DNA of 64,000 bases from Francisella philomiragia subsp. philomiragia ATCC 25015 (GTDB lineage Bacteria > Pseudomonadota > Gammaproteobacteria > Francisellales > Francisellaceae): assembly GCF_000156715.1 (NCBI RefSeq), contig NZ_DS999311.1, positions 285,471-349,470 on the forward strand, given 5' to 3'. The notes under the pieces are model-generated. The model was not told the origin of the DNA, ran no database searches, and saw only the letters and a program-made list of their open reading frames with translations. A program made the position numbers and the translations under genes. Of the stretch, positions 1 through 9,428 are shown one piece after another (positions within the stretch are counted from its first letter, which is position 1; each line of letters starts with the position of its first letter).

Positions 1-1
1 A

Positions 2-433
2 CAAAGGCAGTTTAGCGAATCTAACAGACAAAACAATACTTCAGAAGAATCTTTGGATAAAAAATGGTTCAATCTGCTAAATGCAATCAAACTAAAGGGT
101 TTTACAAAGACCTTAGCATTTAACAGCCACCTAATAAATGAAACTAATGACACATTTGAAATTCAACTTAATGAAGATGCTAAGAAAATTCTTGAGCTTG
201 AACCTCAAAGTATAGCAAAGCTGCAATCAGCTATTAGTCAGCATTTAGATAGCTCAGACTTTAGACTAGATATTAAAAATCTACCAACATCTACTAACTC
301 TAATCACAAATCTCCCGCTGAAATTAAGCGTGAAAATGCAGTTAAGAAAATCCATAATGATCAAAATGTGAAGCTAATAAAAGAATCTTTAGCTATACAA
401 ATCAACGATGAAGATATAGTTCTAACAGACTAA
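2..433 (+). CDS. dnaX: DNA polymerase III subunit gamma/tau, C-terminal fragment (partial)
   Basis: The reading frame is open from the left edge of the window and ends in TAA at 433, so only the last 143 or so codons of a longer gene are present. The visible part begins with a polar Gln/Asn/Ser-rich linker and then a compact domain (DKKWFNLLNAIKLKGFTKTLAFNS onward in outline, with LEPQSIAKLQSAISQH and DLIxSA-like segments) typical of the C-terminal tau region that binds the polymerase alpha subunit. The ATPase core lies outside the window. The gene overlaps the end of convergent lpxC by 4 bp. Identity comes from the family resemblance of the tail and from gene order in Francisella, not from catalytic motifs. 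Confidence 0.7.
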   Translation, partial: QRQFSESNRQNNTSEESLDKKWFNLLNAIKLKGFTKTLAFNSHLINETNDTFEIQLNEDAKKILELEPQSIAKLQSAISQHLDSSDFRLDIKNLPTSTNSNHKSPAEIKRENAVKKIHNDQNVKLIKESLAIQINDEDIVLTD

Positions 434-1287
434 ATATACTCCCATGCATCTTTATCTGCAAAAACAGCATGTAAAAGTTTATTATTAAGAGTATGACCAG
501 ATTTAAAGCAATTGAAATGTCCCAATATGTAACCACCAACATAAAAGTCACCAATTGCGTCTAATAGTTTATGTCTTACAAATTCATCTTCGTAACGTAA
601 GCCACCTTCGTTAAGAACACCATCATTAGTAATTCCTACCGCATTATCTAATGAGGCACCTTTTGCCAAATTATTTTGATGCAAATATGCAAGCTGTTCA
701 TAAAAACCAAATGTTCTCGCTTTTGAAACCATTTTGATATATTCATCAAGACTATACTCAAATACGATATGATCGTTTGTTGCAGCGATAACTGGATGAT
801 CCCACTCAATCTTAAATTCATACTTAAGAGTATCACTAGGTAAAACTTCTGCGAATTTACCTTCATGTTCAACTTTTACAGACTTTAGAATTTTGATCCC
901 TTTACGGTCAGCTTCTTGCTCAACTACACCAACATCTTTTAATAATTGTGTGAACTCATAAGAACTACCATCCATTACAGGTAACTCTGGAGCATTAACT
1001 TCGATTAGAACATTATCAACTTCAAACATTGCAAATGCAGACATTAGATGCTCAATAGTTGATACTGACAAACTTTGATCACCATCTTTTGTCAATAATG
1101 TACACATTATAGCTTCTTTGATATTAGATGGTGTAACCTTAATATCTACTATAGGACTAAGGTCAGCTCGACGAAATACTATACCAGTATTAGTACTAGC
1201 TGGCTTAACAGTCATAGAAACATCTACACCAGAATGTAGGCCAATACCCGTAACCGAAAATTCTTTTGAAATAGTTTTTTGCTTCAT
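430..1287 (-). CDS. lpxC: UDP-3-O-acyl-N-acetylglucosamine deacetylase
   Basis: LpxC removes the N-acetyl group from UDP-3-O-acyl-GlcNAc, the committed step of lipid A synthesis, in the cytoplasm. The 285-residue length is slightly shorter than the E. coli enzyme (305). Zinc-site residues are visible: STIEHLMSA around residue 78, and HKLLDAIGD around residue 239 with the His, Asp and catalytic His/Asp pattern. The N-terminal IGLHSG motif is also standard. The start ATG is preceded by an AGAGAGGTTAAG-type ribosome binding site. It lies downstream of ftsZ on the same strand but is separated by about 220 bp, so it probably has its own promoter. Function is confident. Confidence 0.97.
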   Translation of the reverse strand: MKQKTISKEFSVTGIGLHSGVDVSMTVKPASTNTGIVFRRADLSPIVDIKVTPSNIKEAIMCTLLTKDGDQSLSVSTIEHLMSAFAMFEVDNVLIEVNAPELPVMDGSSYEFTQLLKDVGVVEQEADRKGIKILKSVKVEHEGKFAEVLPSDTLKYEFKIEWDHPVIAATNDHIVFEYSLDEYIKMVSKARTFGFYEQLAYLHQNNLAKGASLDNAVGITNDGVLNEGGLRYEDEFVRHKLLDAIGDFYVGGYILGHFNCFKSGHTLNNKLLHAVFADKDAWEYI

Positions 1288-1508
1288 TCTTAACCTCTCT
1301 AAATATATACAATCAAGTTATCATAGAAAGCACAGTCGGAAATACTCAATATATTTCGACATGACAATCCACAAACAAAACGTATATGCAAAACATCAAT
1401 ATCTAAATTATATATGTCAAAGAACTATATTGATATAGAATCAATAAGATTTTAGAGCTATAGCAATATATTTAAATTATTTTGACAATAAGAAAAATCT
1501 ATAAGAAA

Positions 1509-2645
1509 TTATCTTCTTCTAAGGAAACTTGGAATATCTGATTTATTAACATCTTCAGATTCTGTTTTCGGAGCACTAGCAGAGCTAGAAACATCTTCAC
1601 TTCTTGAAAAAGATGGTGAAGGCTTGCTTGAGGAGTAACCTTGTGACGGATTAGATGTTGTCTTCTCTACACCAAAGCCTCTTTTCATAGCTACTTTTTC
1701 TATACCAGTAACTACAACAGTTACTTTCATAGAGTCAGTCATATCAGGATCAATAACTGTACCTGCAATTACGATAGCTTCATCAGAAATAAATGATCTA
1801 ATCACTTCACCAACTTCTTCAAACTCACCAATAGACATATCCATACCAGCTGTAATATTTACGATTACACCTTTAGCACCATCAAGATTTATATCTTCAA
1901 GTAATGGACTAGAAATCGCAGCTTCAGCAGCTTCTCTTGCTCTATTTTCACCAGTAGCTTCACCCATACCCATCATAGCTAGACCCATATCAGTCATTAC
2001 AGCTCTAACGTCAGCGAAGTCAACGTTGATAAGACCTGGCTTAGTGATAAGCTCAGAAACACCTTTAACAGCATTACCTAATACATCATTAGCAGCATTG
2101 AAAGCATCGATTAGCGATGCTCCTTTGCCAAGTACACTTAGTAACTTCTCATTTGGTACAGTAATTATAGAGTCAACATGTTGAGTTAGCTCATCAATAC
2201 CATACTCAGCAGCTTTCATTCTTCTTGGTCCTTCAAATGGGAAAGGCTTAGTGACCACAGCTACAGTTAGTATACCCATTTCTTTTGCTACTTCAGCAAC
2301 TACAGGCGCACCACCAGTACCTGTTCCACCACCCATACCAGCTGTGATGAAAACCATATCTGCACCTTCAAGAAGTTGCTCAATCTTTGCTCTATCTTCA
2401 GTTGCTGCTCTTTTACCAATCTCAGGATTTGCACCAGCACCTAGACCTTTTGTAAGATTAGTACCTATTTGCAATATATTTTGTACTTTTGACTTAGATA
2501 ATGCTTGACCATCAGTGTTCAGTGCAAAAAACTCAACATCAGTAACATCTTCACACATATGTTGTACAGCATTACCGCCGCCGCCACCAACACCAACAAC
2601 TTTAATTATGGCATTTGAAACCATTGAATCATTAAAATCAAACAT
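1509..2645 (-). CDS. ftsZ: cell division GTPase FtsZ
   Basis: Tubulin-like GTPase that polymerises into the Z ring at mid-cell. The glycine-rich [11 protein letters not shown] motif lies near residue 18 and the tubulin signature GGGTGTG near residue 106. The T7 synergy loop, [11 protein letters not shown], is near residue 207. A Ser/Pro/Lys-rich linker (about 325-365) leads to the conserved C-terminal peptide DIPSFLRRR, which binds FtsA and ZipA. The start has a good AAAGGAGTAATT ribosome binding site. It is the last gene of the tadA-ddl-ftsQ-ftsA-ftsZ series, 40 bp after ftsA. Length (378) is normal for the family. Confidence 0.98.
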   Translation of the reverse strand: MFDFNDSMVSNAIIKVVGVGGGGGNAVQHMCEDVTDVEFFALNTDGQALSKSKVQNILQIGTNLTKGLGAGANPEIGKRAATEDRAKIEQLLEGADMVFITAGMGGGTGTGGAPVVAEVAKEMGILTVAVVTKPFPFEGPRRMKAAEYGIDELTQHVDSIITVPNEKLLSVLGKGASLIDAFNAANDVLGNAVKGVSELITKPGLINVDFADVRAVMTDMGLAMMGMGEATGENRAREAAEAAISSPLLEDINLDGAKGVIVNITAGMDMSIGEFEEVGEVIRSFISDEAIVIAGTVIDPDMTDSMKVTVVVTGIEKVAMKRGFGVEKTTSNPSQGYSSSKPSPSFSRSEDVSSSASAPKTESEDVNKSDIPSFLRRR

Positions 2646-2685
2646 ATAATTACTCCTTTACTTTTAGATTCACTTACTACTTAAC

Positions 2686-3948
2686 TTAAAAATTATTTGA
2701 AAACCAACCTTTAACAGATGATATTATCTTTTTCTTAGACTTAGTTGTACTTTCATCTATCTCCATAACATCATCATCAATTTTTTGATCATTAGTTGCA
2801 TCACTATTTTCTGCAGCATACTTCAACAATCCCACAACTGTTGAATATGATGGATTGTGTACAACCTCACTTGCACCAGAAACCTCGATAGGGCCACCTA
2901 CTCTTACAGGAAGTTTAAACATATCTTCGGCAAGCCTTGCTAATCCTTTTAACTTAGCACCACCACCAGTGAAAACAATACCAGAAGAAATTACTTCCAA
3001 CAAACGGTTTTGATCTAATTCGCGATATAAAGATTCAAATATCTCTTCAACTCTAGCCTCTATAACCAAAGACAAGTCCTGTAATGATATTCTTTTTTTA
3101 GCATTACCTAATGAATTTGGTATATCTATTTTCTCATCTGGATTTTTAAGATACTTACTCGCTGAATAGCCAAATTGTAGTTTCAAACTTTCAGCTGCTT
3201 CAATAGGAAGCCTAAATACTTTAGATATATCTGAAGAAATACTTGCTCCACCAGTCTTAATACTCGAAGTATAACAAATACCTCCATCTGCGAACACAGA
3301 AAAACTCGTTGAATCAGCGCCAATATTTACAAGACAAACGCCCATTTCTCTTTCATTATCAGTCAGAGTCGCACTACTCGCAGCTAAATGTTCTACAACC
3401 AAGTTTTCTATGGCATAGCCACAACTTGAAACACATTTGCGGACGTTTTGCAACATTCTAGAAGATGCCACAATAATGTGGACATTAGACTCAAGCCTAA
3501 CCGCAAACATACCGATTGGCTCAGTAACTCCAGACTGACCATCAACTATGTAATCTCTTTGAAGAACATGAAGCATTTCAGTATCAGCAGACATTGGTAC
3601 AGCTTTTGCTGTCTTAATAGCCATCGCCAAATCTTCTAAACTTACTTCTCCATTCTCGACAGCTGCTAAACCATAAGAGTTAAAACCACTGATACTAGGA
3701 GCACTTACTCCAAGAGTAACTTCTTTAATATCTACTCCTGCAATGCTCTTTGCTTCATCTAAAGCTGCATTTAGTGTTTCCATAGCCATTTCAAGGTTAA
3801 TTACAGAACCTTGTTTTATACCTCTTGATTGTTTTTGGCTAACTCCTAATATTTTTATACTGTTATTTTCAGCAAGTTGTCCAATTGCAACGGTGATTTT
3901 ATGAGAGCCCAAATCTACCGCACAAAAATTACTATTCCCAAAACCCAT
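2686..3948 (-). CDS. ftsA: cell division protein FtsA
   Basis: Actin-like ATPase that tethers FtsZ to the inner membrane. The phosphate-1 motif AVDLGSHKITVAIG begins near residue 9. A second nucleotide-binding segment, VNIGADSTSFSVF, is near residue 207, and the adenosine motif IVFTGGGAKLKGL near residue 327. The last residues, KKIISSVKGWFSNNF, form the expected C-terminal amphipathic membrane-targeting helix. The frame is open further up to a TTG at 3963, but I chose the ATG at 3948: it gives a family-typical 420 residues and starts directly before the first conserved segment. ftsQ lies about 100 bp upstream and ftsZ 40 bp downstream. Confidence 0.96.
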   Translation of the reverse strand: MGFGNSNFCAVDLGSHKITVAIGQLAENNSIKILGVSQKQSRGIKQGSVINLEMAMETLNAALDEAKSIAGVDIKEVTLGVSAPSISGFNSYGLAAVENGEVSLEDLAMAIKTAKAVPMSADTEMLHVLQRDYIVDGQSGVTEPIGMFAVRLESNVHIIVASSRMLQNVRKCVSSCGYAIENLVVEHLAASSATLTDNEREMGVCLVNIGADSTSFSVFADGGICYTSSIKTGGASISSDISKVFRLPIEAAESLKLQFGYSASKYLKNPDEKIDIPNSLGNAKKRISLQDLSLVIEARVEEIFESLYRELDQNRLLEVISSGIVFTGGGAKLKGLARLAEDMFKLPVRVGGPIEVSGASEVVHNPSYSTVVGLLKYAAENSDATNDQKIDDDVMEIDESTTKSKKKIISSVKGWFSNNF

Positions 3949-4049
3949 TATATAAAGCCCCAATCTAAGACAGATATTTTTTTACTTTCATACACTTATA
4001 TTACATTATAAGCTTATTATCATAGAAAACCAATAAAATAAATCTTTTT

Positions 4050-4733
4050 CTAGTTATACTTTACTGCAAAACCATCACTATATCTCATATCAAAATACTT
4101 CGCGGATTTATAGTTTTTGACATCCCTATATGACTTAAAAAATAGCTCTAATCTTTTTTTTAGTTTTACCGAACCTAAGACCACTTCAATATCATCAGAA
4201 AGTAAAACACTAAATTGATTGCCTCTATATGATATTTTGACTATTTGCATTTTGTTATTTTTAGCAAGCTTATTTAACTCTAGCAAAGTTTCATAAATAT
4301 AGTCTTTACTTGTGTCATCATTACTATCTATATATGGTAAATTTTTATCGTAATCAAAAACAACAGGAGTAATAATATCCATATTATCAAGCAAAATTTG
4401 GTTATTATTCCAATACGCCACAGGCTTATGATCATAAATATAAACAACTAGAGTTGATGGCCATACCTTTTTTACTAAAGTATAATCAACCCCCTGCATA
4501 TTATAGAAATACTTCTCAACAGTATCGATATCTAGATCAAACCATTGTTTGTTGTTTAAGCTTATTATTTTGTCGATCAAATCTTGTTTTGAAATATAGA
4601 CTAGACCATCATTAGAAACCACATCTACTCTTGAAATTTTCTTATCCGTTTTGCTAACAATAAAAACCGTAGCGCCTAAGACTATTACAAAAATAAAACC
4701 TAGTATAAAAAATTTCTTAAAAATCTTTAGCAT
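4050..4733 (-). CDS. ftsQ: cell division protein FtsQ
   Basis: Bitopic inner-membrane component of the FtsQLB divisome subcomplex. A single transmembrane helix (about residues 5-26, FFILGFIFVIVLGATVF) follows a short basic cytoplasmic tail. A POTRA domain comes next (about 34-105, with VYISKQDLIDKI and the WPSTLVVYIYDHKPVAYW strand) and then the FtsQ beta domain. The 227-residue length is a little short but in range. The start overlaps the end of ddl by 7 bp, so the two are translationally coupled. Gene order ddl-ftsQ-ftsA-ftsZ matches the 3' part of the classic dcw cluster; murG and murC are not here. Confidence 0.92.
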   Translation of the reverse strand: MLKIFKKFFILGFIFVIVLGATVFIVSKTDKKISRVDVVSNDGLVYISKQDLIDKIISLNNKQWFDLDIDTVEKYFYNMQGVDYTLVKKVWPSTLVVYIYDHKPVAYWNNNQILLDNMDIITPVVFDYDKNLPYIDSNDDTSKDYIYETLLELNKLAKNNKMQIVKISYRGNQFSVLLSDDIEVVLGSVKLKKRLELFFKSYRDVKNYKSAKYFDMRYSDGFAVKYN

Positions 4734-5620
4734 TGTGCCTGTTCTAGTATTGATTTAACAAAGCTGTCAAAGTCAATACCCTCAGCCGCCGCAGACTTAG
4801 GAGATAGACTATTCTCTGTCATTCCTGGAGATGAATTAATCTCCATAATGTAGAAATCTCCCTTATCATCATATATAAAATCTACTCGAGCATGACCTTT
4901 GCAGCCTAATAGATCATAAGCTTTTTTAGCTAACTGTCGAACCTCTAGCTCTTTTTGCTCACATAATCCACTTGGTGCGTGATATATAGACTTGCCGCTA
5001 TATTTTGACTCATAGTCATAAAACTCATTTAATGGCTCTATCCAAACAGATGAATAAACATCATTATTAACAATAGCCACTGTTATCTCTTTCCCAGTAA
5101 CCCACTGTTCAATCATCACTTCACCATGCTTTGATGCTTGTTGATAAGCATTTTCAAGCTCTTCAAAACTTTTTACTTTAAAAGTAGCTATACTAGATCC
5201 ACCACTACTTGGTTTAACAGCAACTGGGAAACTGATCTCGTCAGCCTCAACCAATCTATCTGTAAGAAATTTTGCCATGGGTGTAGGCATACGATGATGC
5301 ATTAGAATTTCCTTGGAAATCATCTTATCCATTGTTACAACACATGATTTCATAGTTGAACCTGTATGCTTAATCCCCAGCAATTCAAGTAGCGCTGCAA
5401 CTCTACCATTCTCTCCATCTTCACCATGTAGTGCAATAAAGCATTTGTCAGGATTTAACTCCAAAAGTTTAACAACCAAATCTTTTGAGCTTGCATCTAA
5501 ACCAACAGCATCATAACCTTGGTTTAGTAAAGAATCTAAAACTGCTTTACCAGATTTTAGAGACACCTCACGCTCTGGAGAGTCCCCACCATATAAAACG
5601 ACAATTTTTTCTTTTTGCAT
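4727..5620 (-). CDS. ddl: D-alanine--D-alanine ligase
   Basis: ATP-grasp ligase that makes D-Ala-D-Ala for peptidoglycan precursors in the cytoplasm. The N-terminal motif VLYGGDSPEREVSLKSG is at residues 8-24 and the HGEDGENG loop near residue 64. PVAVKPSSGGSSIATF (about 131-146) is the ATP-binding segment. MEINSSPGMTENS near residue 268 carries the metal-binding Glu/Asn and the substrate-binding Ser of the DdlB type. At 297 residues it is full length. It overlaps ftsQ by 7 bp and lies 6 bp after tadA, so it sits inside an operon. Confidence 0.97.
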   Translation of the reverse strand: MQKEKIVVLYGGDSPEREVSLKSGKAVLDSLLNQGYDAVGLDASSKDLVVKLLELNPDKCFIALHGEDGENGRVAALLELLGIKHTGSTMKSCVVTMDKMISKEILMHHRMPTPMAKFLTDRLVEADEISFPVAVKPSSGGSSIATFKVKSFEELENAYQQASKHGEVMIEQWVTGKEITVAIVNNDVYSSVWIEPLNEFYDYESKYSGKSIYHAPSGLCEQKELEVRQLAKKAYDLLGCKGHARVDFIYDDKGDFYIMEINSSPGMTENSLSPKSAAAEGIDFDSFVKSILEQAQC

Positions 5621-5626
5621 AAATAC

Positions 5627-6088
5627 CTAACTTCTTCTTAATTTAAAAAAATCTCTCAAGAGCTTACTACACTCCTCAGTCATCACGCCAGATGTTACTT
5701 TAAGGTTATGATTAATATTCTTATTTCGATGCAACTTCTCCCGAGAGAAAATTCCAACACGAGTATCATCACAAGCATAAATCAACTCAGACACTCTAGC
5801 CTGAATTAAACCACCCAAACACATTATACATGGCTCCAAAGTAACATACAATTTTGTATTAACTAATCTATAGTTTTCAAGCTCCTTGGCCGCTTGTCGT
5901 AAAACTAAAATTTCCGCATGAGCTGTTGGGTCGTTAAGCATTATAGTTTTGTTAAAATCTTGGACTACTATTTGATTATCTTTGACAAGAACAGCGCCTA
6001 TCGGAACTTCTCCAGCCTTATAAGCCAACAATGCTTGCTCATAAGCTTTCTGCATAAAAAAAATATCATCTTGTGGATAATTAGACAT
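5627..6088 (-). CDS. tadA: tRNA-specific adenosine deaminase
   Basis: TadA converts A34 to inosine in the wobble position of tRNA-Arg(ACG). The zinc deaminase signature is complete: HAEI near residue 57 supplies His and the catalytic Glu, and PCIMCLGGL near residue 87 supplies the two Cys ligands. The NDPTAHAE context and the 153-residue length fit TadA rather than cytidine deaminases or guanine deaminases. It is the first gene of the minus-strand series tadA-ddl-ftsQ-ftsA-ftsZ, divergent from rpsA with about 150 bp between the two start codons. Confidence 0.95.
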   Translation of the reverse strand: MSNYPQDDIFFMQKAYEQALLAYKAGEVPIGAVLVKDNQIVVQDFNKTIMLNDPTAHAEILVLRQAAKELENYRLVNTKLYVTLEPCIMCLGGLIQARVSELIYACDDTRVGIFSREKLHRNKNINHNLKVTSGVMTEECSKLLRDFFKLRRS

Positions 6089-6236
6089 AAGTTTTAGTAA
6101 TTTTATCTTGAAGAATTTAAGTCTCTTAGATAAGATAATACATTACATAATTGTTTGCTAGTACTTTTTATATTGAACCAGTGGGTACTTGTCAAACTAT
6201 GTATAACCAACCACACTGGAAATGGAAATCAAAAAA

Positions 6237-7907
6237 ATGTCAGAAAATTTCAAAGAACTATTTGAGCAATCTCTAAAACAAACAGAGATGAGAATAGGTA
6301 AAATCATCGAAGCAACTGTAGTAAGCATAGACAAAGAATTTGCAATGATTGATGCTGGTCTTAAGTCAGAATCTTTTATTCCGGTTTCTTCTCTAAAAAA
6401 CAGTAATGGCGAACTAGAAGTAGCTGCTGGTGACAAAATCAACGTTGTTTTAGAAGCTCTAGACAACAGCTGCGGTGAAACTAGATTATCAAGAGATAAG
6501 GCTAAGAAAATCGAGCTTTGGGATAGAATCGAAAAAGCATTCGAAAACAATGAAACTGTTCTTGGTAAAATCACTAATCATGTTCGTGGTGGTTACACTA
6601 TGGATGTTGAAGGCTTAAGAGCATTCTTACCTGGTTCACTAGTTGATACAAGACCTATTAAAGATGTAGCTCATTTAGAAGACAAAGATATCGAATTAAA
6701 AGTTGTTAAAATCGATACTAAGAGAAACAATATCGTTGTTTCTAGAAAGGCAGTTATCGAAGAAAACAATTCTGGCGATAGAGATGCTATGTTAGAGAAA
6801 ATCTCTGAAGGTAGTGTTCTTCAAGGTATCGTTAAAAACATCACTGATTTCGGTGCGTTTATTGATCTTGGTGGAGTTGATGGTTTATTACACATCACAG
6901 ATATCTCTTGGAGCAGAATCAGCCACCCTACAGATGTACTATCTATCGGCCAAGAAATCGATGTTAAAGTAATCAAGTTCGACAAAGAGAAACAAAGAAT
7001 ATCTCTAGGTATCAAACAACTTGGTGAAGATCCATGGTTAAATATTGCTAATGAGCTTCCTGTAGGTGCTAAGCTTATGGGTACAGTAACTAACATTACT
7101 GACTATGGTTGTTTTGTTAAGTTAAAAGAAGGTATCGAAGGTCTTGTTCATACATCTGAAATGGATTGGACTAATAAGAACGTTAACCCTCATAAAGCTG
7201 TATCAATCGGTCAAGAAGTTGAAGTTATCGTACTTGAGTTAGATGCTGATAATCACAGAATCTCTCTAGGTATCAAGCAATGTAGAGCTAACCCTTGGAA
7301 TGAGTTTGAGAAAAACTACAAGCCTGGTGATAAAGTTACTGGTAAGATTAGATCAATCACTGAGTTTGGTGTATTCATCGGTTTAGAAGGTGGTATTGAT
7401 GGTCTTGTACATATTTCAGATGTTGCATGGGATAACCCAGCTAAAGCAATCAAAGAGCTTAAGAAAGGTGATGATGTAGAAGCTGTATTAGTTTCTGTAA
7501 ACACTGATCTTGAGAGAATCGCTCTTAGCATGAAGCAACTTTCTGAAGATCCTTTCAAGAACTTCATAAACATTCACCCTAAAGGTTCTTTAGTAAAAGG
7601 TAACGTTACTAAAGTACAAGACAACGGTGCTGTAGTTATGCTTGACGCTGATAACAACATTGACGGTTTCATCAGAATTTCTGAAATTTCTGCTGAGCAC
7701 ACAAAAGATGTTCGTGATGAGCTAAGTGAAGGACAAGAAGTTGAAGCTAGAATCATCAATATTGACGCTAAGAAGAGAAGTATAGCTCTTTCTATCAAAG
7801 CTGTTGATGAAGATAATACTGCTGCAGGTAAGTCTAACTACAAAGTAGAACAAATGACTCCTACAACTCTTGGTGACCTAATCAAAGAGCAATTAAATAA
7901 GAAGTAA
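6237..7907 (+). CDS. rpsA: 30S ribosomal protein S1
   Basis: S1 binds mRNA leaders and the 30S subunit and is needed for initiation on structured mRNAs. The 556 residues contain six S1/OB repeats. Repeats 3-6 show the GxVxxITDFGAFIDLGGVDGLLH and RISLGIKQ pattern most clearly (starting near residues 190, 277, 364 and 451), while repeats 1 and 2 are the divergent ribosome-binding pair. I chose ATG 6237 rather than the in-frame ATG 6222. It gives MSENFKELFEQSL, matching the usual start of S1, and a GGAAA ribosome binding site lies 8-9 bases upstream. A clear intrinsic terminator follows. Confidence 0.97.
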   Translation: MSENFKELFEQSLKQTEMRIGKIIEATVVSIDKEFAMIDAGLKSESFIPVSSLKNSNGELEVAAGDKINVVLEALDNSCGETRLSRDKAKKIELWDRIEKAFENNETVLGKITNHVRGGYTMDVEGLRAFLPGSLVDTRPIKDVAHLEDKDIELKVVKIDTKRNNIVVSRKAVIEENNSGDRDAMLEKISEGSVLQGIVKNITDFGAFIDLGGVDGLLHITDISWSRISHPTDVLSIGQEIDVKVIKFDKEKQRISLGIKQLGEDPWLNIANELPVGAKLMGTVTNITDYGCFVKLKEGIEGLVHTSEMDWTNKNVNPHKAVSIGQEVEVIVLELDADNHRISLGIKQCRANPWNEFEKNYKPGDKVTGKIRSITEFGVFIGLEGGIDGLVHISDVAWDNPAKAIKELKKGDDVEAVLVSVNTDLERIALSMKQLSEDPFKNFINIHPKGSLVKGNVTKVQDNGAVVMLDADNNIDGFIRISEISAEHTKDVRDELSEGQEVEARIINIDAKKRSIALSIKAVDEDNTAAGKSNYKVEQMTPTTLGDLIKEQLNKK

Positions 7908-7940
7908 TTCAACTTCGATCTTTAAGAATCTAAATCTACA

Positions 7941-7977
7941 AAACCTATAATCTATTTATAGCTTATAGGTTTTTTTA
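7941..7977 (+). terminator. intrinsic terminator of rpsA
   Basis: Perfect inverted repeat AAACCTATAA / TTATAGGTTT (7941-7950 and 7963-7972) with a 12-base loop, followed by a run of T residues. It lies 33 bp past the rpsA stop codon. Confidence 0.85.
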
Positions 7978-8030
7978 TTTATAAAATGTAATAAAATATG
8001 TCTAGTTTATAAGCCAATAATATCTAACAT

Positions 8031-8573
8031 ATGCTTACAAAAGATTTGAATAAGATCATATCTGAGATTACAAATGATCAAGTTGTTAGTCTTCCAACCG
8101 ATACAGTGTACGGTTTAAGTTGCAACATATCTGAACATGCTGTCGAAAAAATTATTAATCTAAAAAAAAGAGACTCAAGCAAAGGGTTTATAATAATCTC
8201 CCATAACTACAAGCATTTACTAAAGTACGTAGATACTACGAAGTTATCAGAAGAGCAAATCAAAAAAATATGTACAGTACAGGAACAGCCTACAACATGG
8301 ATTGTGCCAGGTAAAGTATCTATACAATGGTTAACCGGAGGTAAGCCAACTATTGCTGTACGCTTAGTTACCACTGAGATAATAACCGATATCTGTTCTA
8401 AAATGGATGATGCAATTATCTCAACTAGCGCAAATATATCAGGACGTGATTTTATCAATGACCCTCATTCAATTAATGAAATATTTAATAGTATCTACAT
8501 ACTAGAAACAGAAGTTAAGTCTTCACAACCATCTAGAATTATTGATATAATCACTGGAGATAGATATAGATGA
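8031..8573 (+). CDS. tsaC: L-threonylcarbamoyladenylate synthase (Sua5/YciO/YrdC family)
   Basis: TsaC condenses threonine, bicarbonate and ATP to threonylcarbamoyl-AMP, the precursor of t6A37 in ANN-decoding tRNAs. The single YrdC domain spans the protein. SLPTDTVYGLSCN (about residues 21-33) is the nucleotide/threonine-binding start, and KKRDSSKGFII (about 46-56) replaces the usual KxRxxxKPL loop with Gly-Phe. STSANISG (about 136-143) is the conserved C-terminal motif. At 180 residues it is the short TsaC form without the Sua5 extension. It lies between rpsA and ripA, the order seen in Francisella genomes. Confidence 0.9.
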   Translation: MLTKDLNKIISEITNDQVVSLPTDTVYGLSCNISEHAVEKIINLKKRDSSKGFIIISHNYKHLLKYVDTTKLSEEQIKKICTVQEQPTTWIVPGKVSIQWLTGGKPTIAVRLVTTEIITDICSKMDDAIISTSANISGRDFINDPHSINEIFNSIYILETEVKSSQPSRIIDIITGDRYR

Positions 8574-8609
8574 TTATAAAGTATTAAAAGTTTGATAATC
8601 GTCTTAAAA

Positions 8610-8615
8610 TATAAT
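8610..8615 (+). promoter_or_regulatory. candidate -10 element of ripA
   Basis: A perfect TATAAT lies 51 bp upstream of the ripA start codon, and transcription would begin near 8622. No convincing -35 hexamer is visible at 16-18 bp spacing, so this is a position-based inference. Confidence 0.4.
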
Positions 8616-8666
8616 AGGATTAAGGTTGTAAAATTCTTTCGAACTAATAGATAAAAAAGGAACAAA

Positions 8667-9203
8667 ATGGAAAAAATTAATCATAAAGATATACAAGATA
8701 AATTATGGAGCAATGATGACGAAAGTAATTTATCTAACGAGCAGTATAATCAACTGCTGATCGAGCAATATAGAATATATGTTGAATTAACAGATAGAAC
8801 TAGCTACAGAAGAATCGTAATTAACTTATTCTTTTTGGTTTTCAACCTTGTTCTTGTAGGTATAGTTGCTCTAGCAATTAGTAATAATATCAATGTTGAA
8901 AATCCACCATCTGGTATTCTTGTTACTATACCTTATTTCGCAGGGCTAGTATTCTGTTATGCATGGTGGAAAATTATTAGATTTTTCAGACATCACATAC
9001 AAATAAAAAATAGTATTGTACCGTCTCTTGAGAAGCGTCTTCCTTCAAAGGTATGGTTAACTGAAGAGCATATTGCTGAACAAAAAGGATCTTTCAAGCC
9101 GATTAGAATTCTTGAGATATACATGCCTTTTATCTTTATGGGTATTTATTCAGCTTTGTTCTTATTTGTTGAGCTTAACTGGCTTCCACATACATTAAAC
9201 TAA
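8667..9203 (+). CDS. ripA: RipA-like cytoplasmic membrane protein (required for intracellular proliferation)
   Basis: A 178-residue integral membrane protein. A polar N-terminal region (about 1-50) is followed by hydrophobic segments at about 53-72 (LFFLVFNLVLVGIVALAIS) and 82-102 (a tryptophan-containing segment, YFAGLVFCYAWWKI). A basic cytoplasm-like loop (RFFRHHIQIKNS) separates these from a last membrane helix at about 150-172. From memory, Francisella RipA is a conserved cytoplasmic membrane protein of this size, needed for growth inside host cells, responsive to pH and genetically linked to lipid A synthesis. It is encoded just after rpsA and the YrdC gene, exactly as here. The identification rests on size, topology and gene order. 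The molecular function is unknown to me. An AAAAAAGGAACAA ribosome binding site precedes the ATG. Confidence 0.75.
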   Translation: MEKINHKDIQDKLWSNDDESNLSNEQYNQLLIEQYRIYVELTDRTSYRRIVINLFFLVFNLVLVGIVALAISNNINVENPPSGILVTIPYFAGLVFCYAWWKIIRFFRHHIQIKNSIVPSLEKRLPSKVWLTEEHIAEQKGSFKPIRILEIYMPFIFMGIYSALFLFVELNWLPHTLN

Positions 9204-9228
9204 TTTTTATTTCTAAGAATTTCTTTTC

Positions 9229-9398
9229 ATAACCATATCTCAAAATAAACTATTTTACTAGATTGCCTATCGCTTAGTTTAGTGAGCTAACTATATTTTA
9301 TAGCCGAAATATCATAGGTAACAAAACAGCTTAGAACTAGTGCTGAATATATATGTTACTAAAATAAATTGAGCGTGATATTTTACTCCTATGGTTAT
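9229..9398. repeat. weak inverted repeat bounding an AT-rich gap
   Basis: ATAACCATA (9229-9237) and its complement TATGGTTAT (9390-9398) bound most of the 225-bp gap between the ends of ripA and the convergent acyltransferase gene. The sequence next to the arms is only loosely complementary. It may be a decayed mobile repeat or a bidirectional transcription end; no gene is visible in it. Confidence 0.3.
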
Positions 9399-9428
9399 AT
9401 AGAATTTAGTAGAAAAGGTTGTTTATAA

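Noticed and set aside
1118-1438. 106-codon plus-strand reading frame over the start of lpxC
   Set aside because: It is antisense to conserved lpxC sequence, has no recognisable domain and continues into noncoding DNA; it is a shadow frame.
8569-8603. Inverted repeat after tsaC as an intrinsic terminator
   Set aside because: The 9-bp stem has a G-T pair, a 17-base loop and no proper T run, and it overlaps the stop codon; too weak to list as a feature.
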